Positions 1 through 6,297 of a DNA stretch of 8,270 nucleotides are shown here, in pieces. The position numbers and the translations under genes are program-made. How positions within the stretch are numbered: the first letter of the stretch is position 1; each line of letters starts with the position of its first letter. Location: assembly GCA_030526885.1 (NCBI GenBank), contig JAUNBV010000083.1, positions 1 to 8,270 on the forward strand, read 5' to 3'. Source of the DNA: Syntrophomonadaceae bacterium (GTDB lineage Bacteria; Bacillota; Syntrophomonadia; Syntrophomonadales; Syntrophomonadaceae). The notes under the pieces were generated by a model. The model was not told where the DNA came from. It saw nothing but the letters and a program-made list of their open reading frames with translations, and ran no database searches.

Positions 1-12
1 TAATAAAAAAGC

Positions 13-771
13 TTATCCCTGTATCCTATCCATCAGGTCATCGTCGATATTAAAATTGGCATATACGTTTTGCACATCGTCATGATCTTCCAGCGCGTCG
101 ATGAGCCGGAGGATTTTCATCGCCAGTTCTTCGTCGGTTATGGCCACTTCGTTCTGGGGCATATAGCTGAGATCGGCTTCCGCCAACTCCACTTCCTGCT
201 CCAGCGCTTCCTTCACCGCCATGAAATCCTCCACCGCGCATACCACTTCCAGTATCGCTTCATCGTCGTCCCGCACGTCCTGCGCGCCGTATTCAATGGC
301 TTGCAGCATGAATTCGTCCACATCGCCGGTGAGCTTTTCGCGTTCAACCGCAATCAGCCCGCAGCGGTCAAACATCCAGCCTACGCAGCCGCTTTCGCCG
401 AGATTCCCACCATATTTGGAGAAAAGATGGCGAATGTCGGAGGCGGTACGGTTGCGGTTGTCGGTGGCGATCTCCAGTATCACCGCCACCCCGCCGGGAG
501 CGTAACCTTCATACAGGAATTCCTCCAGCGCATCGCTCTCCAACTCGCCGGTGCCCTTCTTGATAGCGCGGCTGATGTTATCGTTGGGCATATTGACGGC
601 CTTGGCTTTCTGTATCACCAGCTTGAGCTTGGCGTTGCTTTCGGGATCGCCGCCGCCGGCCCGGGCCGCAATGGTGATCTCCTTGGCGATCTTGGTGTAC
701 TCCTTGCCGCGTTTTTCATCGATACGGGCTTTTTTATGCTTAATGGTAGACCATTTGGAATGTCCGGACAT
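13..771 (-). CDS. yebC: YebC/PmpR/TACO1-family regulatory or translation factor
   Basis: A 252-residue protein, the usual family length. It opens with the MSGHSKWSTIKHKK signature, followed by the basic helical N-terminal domain and the conserved PNDNISRAIKKGTGE stretch near residues 62-76. Two acidic alpha/beta domains follow, with EGYAPGGVAV and TDNRNRTASDIRH visible. The family was long annotated as DNA-binding regulators. More recent work on bacterial YebC proteins and mitochondrial TACO1 points to a role in translation of proline-rich stretches. The ATG at 771 is chosen because a strong ribosome site lies 5 bases upstream; an in-frame ATG at 792 lies before that site and gives an N-terminal extension the family lacks. 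It follows nadE after 38 bases and is probably the last visible gene of the metH operon. A short T-run lies at 1-12, but no hairpin is visible. The identity is secure; the exact role is less so. Confidence 0.97.
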   Translation of the reverse strand: MSGHSKWSTIKHKKARIDEKRGKEYTKIAKEITIAARAGGGDPESNAKLKLVIQKAKAVNMPNDNISRAIKKGTGELESDALEEFLYEGYAPGGVAVILEIATDNRNRTASDIRHLFSKYGGNLGESGCVGWMFDRCGLIAVEREKLTGDVDEFMLQAIEYGAQDVRDDDEAILEVVCAVEDFMAVKEALEQEVELAEADLSYMPQNEVAITDEELAMKILRLIDALEDHDDVQNVYANFNIDDDLMDRIQG

Positions 772-776
772 AAAAT

Positions 777-786
777 CTCCCCCCTT
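777..786 (-). promoter_or_regulatory. Ribosome binding site deciding the yebC start
   Basis: On the minus strand this reads AAGGGGGGAG, ending 5 bases before the ATG at 771. It lies inside the longer reading frame that begins at 792, so it supports the shorter protein starting MSGHSKW. Confidence 0.8.
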
Positions 787-809
787 ATGCAATAATGCTT
801 ACGTTTAAG

Positions 810-1553
810 TTACTGGCGCCGGGGCAGCAGGGCCACCGGAGGCATACACCGCTTGTGCTCGCTCGCCCGGTGCATGCGGCGGATGCGCTCCACTGTTTTC
901 TTATCGCCCTCCCCGGTCAGTAGATAGGAATCGAGTTCGGCATAGGTAAACCCCAATTCCTCCTCATCCGTCTGTCCGTCCCACAAGCCGCCGGACGGGG
1001 CCTTGTTAATCACGCTGGGCGGCAGTTCCAGATAAACCGCCAACTCGTAGACCTCCTGTTTGACCAGGTCCCCCAGCAGTTGCAAATCTACCCCATGATC
1101 GCCGTATTTGGTCGAATAACCCACCGTTATTTCACTCTTATTGCCGGTGCCCACCACCAGATAATCGTGCAGCTGCGCCTGATAATACAGGGTCACCATG
1201 CGCAGGCGCGCTTTAATGTTGCCCCGCAGCAGGCGTTCCCGCTCCGGCGGCGGAGGCTGATCCCGGGTGTAAAGGCTGTATAGCTGGTCAAAAGCCTGAT
1301 CCAGCACTATGGTCTTGTATGGCAAGCCGATTTTTTCCGCCACCTCCACCGCGTGCTCCATATCCTGCGCCGCGCTATGGCAGGGCATGATAATACCCAG
1401 GCAACGCCCGGGCAAGGCCCTGACCGCCAGCGCGGCCACCACGGCGGAATCGAGCCCTCCGCTCAGCCCCAAAACCACGCCCCGGCTGCCGGTACGCTCT
1501 ATCACCTTTTGCAGCCATTCCTGTAAAAACTCCGCTTTCTTCTCCACTTTCAC
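810..1553 (-). CDS. nadE: Ammonia-dependent NAD+ synthetase
   Basis: Makes NAD+ from nicotinic acid adenine dinucleotide, ATP and ammonia in the cytoplasm, the last step of NAD synthesis. The 247 residues form a single NAD-synthase domain. The ATP pyrophosphatase P-loop SGGLDS is at residues 31-36, with NIKARLRMVTLYY at 112-124, GTGNKSE at 135-141, YSTKYGDHGVD at 146-156 and KAPSGGLW at 184-191. There is no N-terminal nitrilase-like glutaminase domain, so free ammonia (or an ammonia-supplying partner) is the expected nitrogen donor. The start is GTG at 1553; a GGAGG site at 1561-1565 lies 7 bases upstream, between this gene and the end of the cysteine synthase gene. The intergenic gap is 15 bases, which suggests co-transcription. 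A run of four prolines sits at residues 100-103 in the variable loop, a possible ribosome-stalling site. Confidence 0.96.
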   Translation of the reverse strand: MKVEKKAEFLQEWLQKVIERTGSRGVVLGLSGGLDSAVVAALAVRALPGRCLGIIMPCHSAAQDMEHAVEVAEKIGLPYKTIVLDQAFDQLYSLYTRDQPPPPERERLLRGNIKARLRMVTLYYQAQLHDYLVVGTGNKSEITVGYSTKYGDHGVDLQLLGDLVKQEVYELAVYLELPPSVINKAPSGGLWDGQTDEEELGFTYAELDSYLLTGEGDKKTVERIRRMHRASEHKRCMPPVALLPRRQ

Positions 1554-1560
1554 CGCTGTT

Positions 1561-1565
1561 CCTCC
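1561..1565 (-). promoter_or_regulatory. Ribosome binding site for the GTG start of nadE
   Basis: GGAGG on the minus strand, 7 bases before the GTG at 1553. There is no ATG at this position, so the spacing of this site supports the GTG start. Confidence 0.8.
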
Positions 1566-1568
1566 GTT

Positions 1569-2486
1569 TTATCGAAACAAATCGCCCGACATATACTTTT
1601 CCGCGCCATCGGCAGCGATGGCCAGAATCACGCTGTCCGGCCCCAGTTCCCGCGCCAGCTCCCGGGCGGCATAAATGGCCGCCCCGCTGGAAATGCCCAA
1701 CAAAAGCGCCTCCGTGCGCGCCAGCTCCCGGCACATGTCGGCGGCATCCTTATCGCTAACCGCGACTATGCGGTCGATGAGCTCGGTATTCAACACCGCG
1801 GGGACAAATCCTGCCCCGATGCCGGGAATGCCGTGAGGCCCCGCCGCGCCGCCGCTCAGCACCGCCGAAGACGCCGGTTCCACCCCTACCATCATTACCT
1901 CGGGCCGCCGCTGCTTAAAATAGCGGGCAATGCCGGTAATGGTGCCTCCGGAGCCAATACCCGCAACCACCGCGTCCAGGCCGGTTTTCATCTGCTCCAT
2001 AATCTCTACCGCAGTGCCGCAATAATGGGCTTCGGCATTATCCGGGTTTTCAAACTGGCGCACATAAAAATAACCGCTCTCCGCCGCGAGCCGCTCCGCT
2101 TCCTTTACCGCGCCGGGCATGCCCTCCGCCGCCGGGGTCAGCTTCAATTCCGCCCCGTAGGCCTGCATAATCAGTTTGCGCTCCTCGCTCATGTTTTCCG
2201 GCATCACCACCACCATGGGATAACCCATTATCCGCGCCGCCATTGCCAGGCCGATGCCGGTGTTGCCGCTGGTGGCCTCCAGGACGGCGCAGCCCGGCTT
2301 CAGCTTCCCTGCCCGCTCCGCCTGCCGCAGCATAAAAAAGCCGGGGCGGTCCTTGATGCTGCCGGCGGGGTTATACCCCTCCAGCTTGGCGCAAACCAGC
2401 CCCTCGCCCGGCTGGCGCAGAAGATGCAGCCTCAGTACCGGGGTCTCGCCGATCAATTCCCAAATGTTATCAACTACGCGCATCAT
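1569..2486 (-). CDS. cysK: Cysteine synthase (O-acetylserine sulfhydrylase), PLP-dependent
   Basis: Expected to convert O-acetylserine and sulfide to cysteine and acetate. The 305 residues form one fold-type II PLP domain of normal length. The PLP lysine is K45 in NPAGSIKDR, the substrate loop TSGNT is at 72-76, the phosphate-binding loop GSGGT is at 178-182, HGIPGIGAGFVP is at 218-229 and ISSGAA is at 265-270. The usual terminal PDSGERYLS-type block reads ADGAEKYMS here, a mild divergence. There is no CBS domain. The family includes CysK, CysM and cystathionine beta-synthase-like enzymes, which cannot be told apart safely by eye; placement behind metH leaves a homocysteine-linked reaction possible. 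Two ATG codons in tandem (2486 and 2483) lie behind AAGGGTG at 2491-2497; either could be used. The gap to the metH stop is 16 bases. Confidence 0.93.
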   Translation of the reverse strand: MMRVVDNIWELIGETPVLRLHLLRQPGEGLVCAKLEGYNPAGSIKDRPGFFMLRQAERAGKLKPGCAVLEATSGNTGIGLAMAARIMGYPMVVVMPENMSEERKLIMQAYGAELKLTPAAEGMPGAVKEAERLAAESGYFYVRQFENPDNAEAHYCGTAVEIMEQMKTGLDAVVAGIGSGGTITGIARYFKQRRPEVMMVGVEPASSAVLSGGAAGPHGIPGIGAGFVPAVLNTELIDRIVAVSDKDAADMCRELARTEALLLGISSGAAIYAARELARELGPDSVILAIAADGAEKYMSGDLFR

Positions 2487-2502
2487 GCTTCACCCTTATT
2501 TA

Positions 2503-4944
2503 TTATTTACCGCCCATAAACTGTTTCATCAATTTTTGCGCCGTGACCACCGCAGCGCGGGCGTCGGAGGAATAGGCGTCGGCTTGTATCAAATCGGCGT
2601 ATTCCTGATTCAGCACCGCGCCCCCCACCATCACCAGTGACGGCAGCTGCCGCGCCTGGACTCCGGCCACCACTTCCTTCATGCGGGGCATGGTAGTGGT
2701 CATCAGGGCGCTCAGGCCGATGATGTCGGCCTGCTCCCGCTGCGCCGCCTCCAAAATAACCGCCGCGGGGACATCCTTCCCCAGATCGATGACCTTGAAG
2801 CCATAGTTTTCCATCATCACTGCCACTATATTCTTGCCGATATCGTGAATATCGCCCTCCACGGTGGCCAATATCACCGTCCCGGCATCATAGCCCCCGC
2901 CCTCCCCCAAATGGGGGCGGATAAATGCAAACGCCGTTTTCATGGCCTCGGCCGCCATCATGAGCTGGGGCAAAAAGTATTGTTTGCGCTCATAAGCTTC
3001 CCCGGCCGCCTCAATGCCGGGGATAAGGCCCCGATTGACCATATCCAGCGGGGCTTCTCCCCCGGCGAGCCCCTGCTCCAGCAGGGATACGATGCCGTCG
3101 CTGTTGCCCTGATACACTGCGTGGTGTAAGCGAGAAAAGATATCATCCGAAGGCGCAGGCACCGAAGCTGCCGCGGGTTGGGCCGCAGGCGCGGCGGATG
3201 CCGCCGCCGGCGCCCGGTCTTTATAGGCCGCGATATAATTAAGCGCGTTGCGGTCGCTGTCCATCAGCACCCGGCAGGCGCGCACGCTGTCCAGCATACG
3301 TTCATCAAAGGGATTTAAGATCGGCAGGTCCAGCCCGTTGTACAGGGCCATGGTAAGATAAGTGCTGTTTAAAATATCGCGGGCCGGCAACCCGTGGGAA
3401 ACATTGCTGACCCCCAGCACCGTCGCCACCCCCAGCCCGGTTTTCACCATGCCCACCGCCTTTATGGTCTCCATCACCAGCGCTTGTTCAGCGGAGGCGG
3501 TCTTTACCAGGCAGTCGATCAGCACGTCCTGCCGCCGCAAGCCTTCGGCCTCGGCGCGGGCCACGATATGTTCCGCCGCCGCGTAACGCTCCGCTGCCGG
3601 CGCGGGGATGCCGTCTTCGGTAATGCACAGGCCCAGCACCGCCGCTCCGTATCGCTTAGCCAGCGGCAAAATCGAGGATAACTGTTTTTCTTCCCCGGTA
3701 GTGGAATTGATCAGCGGACGCCCCACATAAGCCTTGAGCGCCGCTTCAATCACCACGGGGTCGGTAGAATCTATGCACAGGGGTATATCCAGCGCGTTCT
3801 GCAAGGCCGTGATGGCAGTTTCCATCGCCGCCGCCTCGTGGATGCCGGGCACTCCCACGTTTACATCCAGCACCTCCGCCCCGCATTCCGCCTGCCGCCG
3901 CCCCTCGCGCACCAGCACTTCCATGTCGCCGTTCCGGATGGCCTGCGCCAGCATTTTGCGCGCGGTAGGATTGAGCCGCTCGCCAATAAAGTGCGCCCCC
4001 GGCGAGTCCAATACCACCGACCGGCTGCGCGAGCAAAGGGCGGGGGCGTGTTCCCGTCCGCGCTCCTGGGCTTTGAGCCCCCGCAATACGGTGGCCATGG
4101 CCTGAATATGTTCCGGGGTACTGCCGCAACAGGCGCCAATGATATTGGCGCCGGCCTCCTTGAGGCGAAGCGCGTATTGCGCCATCAGTTCAGGTTCGTC
4201 CGGAAAAACGGTTTCATCGCCAATCAGGCGCGGCAGGCCGGCATTGGGCTCTACCGACAGGTAATTGCTCCCATGCCGGTACATCTGTTCGATGATGGGC
4301 AACAGTTCCTGCGCCCCCCCGGAGCAATTAGCGCCCAGCGCCAGCGGCCTCAGCGCCTCCATAACATACATGGCAGTCAGCGGGTCGGTACCGGTCATGG
4401 TACGCCCGCCGTTTTCAAAGGTCATATGGGCGATCACCGGCAGGCGGGTAGCCTGACGGGCGGCGATGAGGGCGATGCGCATTTCGGCAATATCGGTCAT
4501 GGTCTCGATGGAAATAAGATCGGCGCCGGCCGCTTCGCAGCCCCGCATTTGTTCGGCAAAGGCGGTATAAAGCGTGTCAAAATCGGCATCCCCCATCGGA
4601 GGCAGCAAACGCCCCGTGGGGCCGATGGAGGCCGCCACCATGGCTTTATCCCCGGCTGCCCGGCGCGCTATGCGCACCAGCTCGGCATTGATTTCGGCGG
4701 CCCGCTCCGCCAGCCCGTACTCCGCCAGCTTACAAGCATTGCCGCCAAAGGTATTGCTCTGGATGATATCGCTACCCGCCTCCACATAAGCGCGATGAAT
4801 GTCGAGCAACGCTTCGGGCCGTTCAATCCCGAACAGTTCCGGGCACTGCCCCGGCAACAAGCCGCACCGCTGCAGCAACGTGCCCATGGCCCCGTCCAAT
4901 ATCACTACCCGCTCTTTAAGCAGGCTTTCCAAATCCCGCGCCAA
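2503..4944 (-). CDS. metH: Cobalamin-dependent methionine synthase lacking the AdoMet reactivation domain
   Basis: Transfers a methyl group from methyltetrahydrofolate through cobalamin to homocysteine, making methionine. Residues are counted from the TTG at 4944 (813 in all). The homocysteine-binding barrel covers about 1-290, with DGAMGT at 17-22 and zinc ligands C207 (ANCSGG) and C272/C273 (GACCGS). The pterin-binding barrel covers about 315-575, with GERLNPT at 321-327 and DVNVGVPG at 360-367. An Ala/Pro linker runs 578-601, then the helical cap, 602-682, and the B12 domain, 687-813, with DIHDIG at 698-703 (H700 is the lower cobalt ligand). The chain stops here, whereas long MetH proteins such as the E. 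coli one carry a further reactivation domain. That shorter form is known in other anaerobes and thermophiles, where a separate protein reactivates the cofactor; none is visible in the window. First gene of its operon. A GTG at 4953 is the alternative start. Confidence 0.96.
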   Translation of the reverse strand: MARDLESLLKERVVILDGAMGTLLQRCGLLPGQCPELFGIERPEALLDIHRAYVEAGSDIIQSNTFGGNACKLAEYGLAERAAEINAELVRIARRAAGDKAMVAASIGPTGRLLPPMGDADFDTLYTAFAEQMRGCEAAGADLISIETMTDIAEMRIALIAARQATRLPVIAHMTFENGGRTMTGTDPLTAMYVMEALRPLALGANCSGGAQELLPIIEQMYRHGSNYLSVEPNAGLPRLIGDETVFPDEPELMAQYALRLKEAGANIIGACCGSTPEHIQAMATVLRGLKAQERGREHAPALCSRSRSVVLDSPGAHFIGERLNPTARKMLAQAIRNGDMEVLVREGRRQAECGAEVLDVNVGVPGIHEAAAMETAITALQNALDIPLCIDSTDPVVIEAALKAYVGRPLINSTTGEEKQLSSILPLAKRYGAAVLGLCITEDGIPAPAAERYAAAEHIVARAEAEGLRRQDVLIDCLVKTASAEQALVMETIKAVGMVKTGLGVATVLGVSNVSHGLPARDILNSTYLTMALYNGLDLPILNPFDERMLDSVRACRVLMDSDRNALNYIAAYKDRAPAAASAAPAAQPAAASVPAPSDDIFSRLHHAVYQGNSDGIVSLLEQGLAGGEAPLDMVNRGLIPGIEAAGEAYERKQYFLPQLMMAAEAMKTAFAFIRPHLGEGGGYDAGTVILATVEGDIHDIGKNIVAVMMENYGFKVIDLGKDVPAAVILEAAQREQADIIGLSALMTTTMPRMKEVVAGVQARQLPSLVMVGGAVLNQEYADLIQADAYSSDARAAVVTAQKLMKQFMGGK

Positions 4945-4949
4945 AACAA

Positions 4950-4957
4950 TCACTCCC
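4950..4957 (-). promoter_or_regulatory. Ribosome binding site deciding the metH start
   Basis: GGGAGTGA on the minus strand lies 5 bases before the TTG at 4944. The competing GTG at 4953 is itself part of this site and has no ribosome site of its own upstream. TTG is therefore preferred, giving an N-terminus of (M)ARDLESLL. Confidence 0.6.
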
Positions 4958-4991
4958 GTCTATACTCAAGGCCGGCGAATTTTTCTCGTCT

Positions 4992-5024
4992 ATTATATAC
5001 CAAACCGGCACACACCGGAAGTAT
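4992..5024 (-). promoter_or_regulatory. Probable sigma-A-type promoter of the metH operon
   Basis: A perfect TATAAT -10 box is at 4992-4997 on the minus strand, about 48 bases upstream of the metH start. At 17-base spacing the -35 position (5015-5020) reads TTCCGG, a poor match to TTGACA, so an activator or a different spacing may matter. Within the same stretch CCGG (5015-5018) and CCGG (5005-5008) are separated by six bases, a small inverted repeat that could be an operator. The terminator of the upstream unit ends before this site, so the operon needs its own promoter. The region is too short for, and shows no sign of, a SAM or cobalamin riboswitch. Confidence 0.5.
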
Positions 5025-5070
5025 TTTAGGGAAAGGCGTGGGAAGCGCCGTTGCCGGGGCGGCGGGGGCA

Positions 5071-5101
5071 AATAAAAAAACCGCCGATATAAAATCGGCG
5101 G
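5071..5101 (-). terminator. Rho-independent terminator after the TatB-like gene
   Basis: An 8-base perfect stem, CCGCCGAT at 5081-5088 pairing with ATCGGCGG at 5094-5101, with a 5-base loop. On the minus strand it is followed by TTTTTTTATT (5080-5071). It starts 4 bases past the stop codon of the TatB-like gene and separates that unit from the metH operon. Confidence 0.92.
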
Positions 5102-5105
5102 AATG

Positions 5106-5507
5106 TTATTGAACTGCCTCCGTGGCCGGGTCTGGCCCGATAACGTTTTCCGGCTCCGGCTCCGACGGTGGAGCGGCGCTTTCCTGCTCCTCCTCTTCCG
5201 GCTTGACCACAGGCACCTGGGTGGCGCCGGGCGCTTTATTCTTCGCCGGCGGGGTGAGCGGGTTCATCATGTTTTGCATATCCTTCTGCATATCCTGCAC
5301 GCTGTTTTTCAATTCGTTGATCTCATCGACATTGAGCGCCTCCTGAAATTCGCGCTTATAGCCGTCACCGATATCGCGCAGATTATTAAGCGTGCGGGCA
5401 AAGGTGCGCATCATTTCCGGCAATTTATCCGGGCCTACTACAATCAACGCCACCAATGCCACTATAGCTAACTCCCAGGGTCCTATATTGCTGAAAAAGC
5501 CAAACAT
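5106..5507 (-). CDS. tatB: TatA/TatB-family subunit of the twin-arginine translocase, TatB-like
   Basis: Part of the membrane system that exports folded proteins with twin-arginine signal peptides. The 133 residues begin with a single N-terminal membrane segment (about 9-21, GPWELAIVALVALIVV), then the GPDKLPE hinge at 21-27 and a charged amphipathic helix to about 60. A Pro/Glu-rich acidic tail fills roughly 95-133. Glu at position 12 near the start of the membrane helix and the VVGPDKLPE hinge resemble TatB; TatA usually has Gln and a FGxxKLPE hinge. In many Bacillota one protein serves as both TatA and TatB, so the subtype is a judgement. No tatC is visible. The ATG at 5507 follows GGTGGG (5514-5519) by 6 bases. 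It is 62 bases downstream of the holin-like gene, so it may be co-transcribed or use the weak promoter in the gap. Confidence 0.92.
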   Translation of the reverse strand: MFGFFSNIGPWELAIVALVALIVVGPDKLPEMMRTFARTLNNLRDIGDGYKREFQEALNVDEINELKNSVQDMQKDMQNMMNPLTPPAKNKAPGATQVPVVKPEEEEQESAAPPSEPEPENVIGPDPATEAVQ

Positions 5508-5534
5508 TTTTTACCCACCCATCAGTGATAGCTA

Positions 5535-5564
5535 ATTGTAACTCTAAAGGCGGGTATAATGCAA
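5535..5564 (-). promoter_or_regulatory. Possible promoter for the TatB-like gene
   Basis: On the minus strand TTGCAT (5559-5564) and TACAAT (5535-5540) are separated by 18 bases and lie about 28 bases upstream of the start codon. Both boxes match sigma-A consensus in four or five of six bases. This would allow the gene to be expressed apart from the holin-like gene. Confidence 0.35.
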
Positions 5565-5569
5565 GGCTA

Positions 5570-5908
5570 TCAGGCCTTAGATTTTATTTGCGTCGGTACG
5601 AAGAGATCGATTACCCCCACCAGTACGGCCGCCAGCAAGGCCCCCAGCAGCGTTACGCTCACATAATTGGGTACAATAAACTGCGCCAGATAAATAGTTA
5701 TGGCTACTACCAAAAAACCGGTGATGCCTCGTCTTTGCGGAGAAATCTTTTCGCCAAACACCAATTCCACCAGATAGCCGATGATGGCGATGACTATGGC
5801 CGTCAGCACGGCGCCCCAAAAACCTGACACCTCAAAGCCGGGCACCAGCCAACTCACCAGCAGCAACACCAGCGCGGATACCACGAAACGTACTATCAAA
5901 CCTATCAT
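5570..5908 (-). CDS. Phage-holin family 4 (YvlD-like) integral membrane protein
   Basis: A 112-residue, almost wholly hydrophobic protein of the size usual for the phage-holin-4 superfamily. Four membrane helices can be drawn at about 2-23, 27-50, 60-82 and 84-105. The pattern VPGFEVSGFWGAVLTAIVIAI early on, a polar turn GEKISPQRR in the middle, and a basic C-terminus (QIKSKA) are typical of this family. Despite the name, most members are chromosomal, are not near phage genes and have no proven lytic role; nothing phage-like is seen here. In some bacilli relatives are associated with envelope-stress genes. The ATG at 5908 follows AAGGGA (5918-5923) by 9 bases. The gene is the first of the unit with the TatB-like gene, and a strong hairpin lies just ahead of its ribosome site. 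Confidence 0.92.
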   Translation of the reverse strand: MIGLIVRFVVSALVLLLVSWLVPGFEVSGFWGAVLTAIVIAIIGYLVELVFGEKISPQRRGITGFLVVAITIYLAQFIVPNYVSVTLLGALLAAVLVGVIDLFVPTQIKSKA

Positions 5909-5932
5909 CGTTATTTGTCCCTTCCCTTCTTT

Positions 5933-5968
5933 AAGCTATCGGAGCGCGCCACGCGCCCGATGCTTTTT
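5933..5968. promoter_or_regulatory. Strong bulged hairpin in the leader of the holin-like gene
   Basis: AAGC-ATCGG-GCGCG pairs with CGCGC-CCGAT-GCTT: 14 base pairs with two single-base bulges (T5937, A5943) and a CCA loop at 5949-5951. On the plus strand it is followed by TTTTT and so looks like a terminator, but no plus-strand gene lies to the left. On the minus strand it sits 10 bases ahead of the ribosome site of the holin-like gene, so it may act as a 5' leader structure. Direction and role are unresolved. Confidence 0.55.
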
Positions 5969-6017
5969 ATCCTATTGTGTCTGAGCCGGCCCCGAACTAT
6001 ACTAAAAAATTTTTATT

Positions 6018-6097
6018 ACGGCATTTATTTTATTTTTCGCCATGAGCGGTAAAAAATATATAGTGCGCATTGACCGCGGGAGGGAACGGCATTTATT
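6018..6097 (+). repeat. 12-base direct repeat, two copies
   Basis: ACGGCATTTATT occurs at 6018-6029 and again, exactly, at 6086-6097, 68 bases apart start to start. Both copies lie between the divergent genes. They could be binding sites for a regulator, though two copies of a 12-mer in an AT-rich stretch may be chance. Confidence 0.4.
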
Positions 6098-6284
6098 AAA
6101 TCCTGTCGGCTCGCGCCGGGTGGTATACTTGCCATTTGCCAAGCCCCCTCTCACCGGTAAGCCGCAGGCTTAGATTATCCGCTCTCCGCTTGGGCCACCG
6201 CTATATTGCCCCGAGAAACATAAAGATACTTATAAGTTATTAAAGAGGATTCCTCCCTTTATTGCCAGAATGAAGTTAAAAAAT

Positions 6285-6293
6285 GGGGGTGGG
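6285..6293 (+). promoter_or_regulatory. Ribosome binding site supporting a TTG start for comM
   Basis: GGGGGTGGG ends 4 bases before the TTG at 6298. It lies inside the longer frame that begins with the ATG at 6283, and that ATG has no recognisable ribosome site upstream. Confidence 0.55.
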
Positions 6294-6297
6294 CGAT

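Larger units (their letters stand above)
5909..6297. other. Divergent intergenic control region between the holin-like gene and comM
   Basis: A stretch of about 390 bases without a supported gene. It holds, left to right, a long bulged hairpin (5933-5968), an AT-rich block (about 5998-6063), one copy each of a 12-base repeat at 6018-6029 and 6086-6097, a doubtful 43-codon ORF (6042-6173) and a small TAAGCC/GGCTTA hairpin at 6158-6172. On the plus strand TGGTATACT at 6121-6129 resembles an extended -10 box, and TTGCCC (6206-6211) with TTATAA (6230-6235) is a weaker pair at 18-base spacing; either could drive comM. I see no riboswitch or tRNA. Confidence 0.5.

Noticed and set aside
1..12. Terminator at the left edge after yebC
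   Set aside because: A T-run is present on the minus strand, but no stem can be drawn in front of it.
70..795. Plus-strand open frame of 241 codons
   Set aside because: Antisense to yebC, which matches its family over the full length. No ribosome site or recognisable domain.
1833..2519. Plus-strand open frame of 228 codons
   Set aside because: Antisense to the cysteine synthase gene and rich in His and Arg, typical of shadow frames.
4954..5070. SAM or cobalamin riboswitch upstream of metH
   Set aside because: The leader downstream of the TATAAT box is about 45 bases, too short for either, and I see no conserved core.
3838..5112. Plus-strand open frame of 424 codons
   Set aside because: It lies antisense to metH, whose zinc, pterin and B12 motifs are all intact. 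Its protein is His/Arg/Gly-rich with no domain and is a mirror of GC-biased third positions.
5563..5578. AAGGC/GCCTT hairpin at the end of the holin-like gene
   Set aside because: A five-base stem with no T-run after it on either strand. It overlaps the stop codon and is likely chance.
5570..5908. Prophage remnant suggested by the holin name
   Set aside because: The family is mostly chromosomal and no lysin, integrase, capsid or attachment-like repeat is present.
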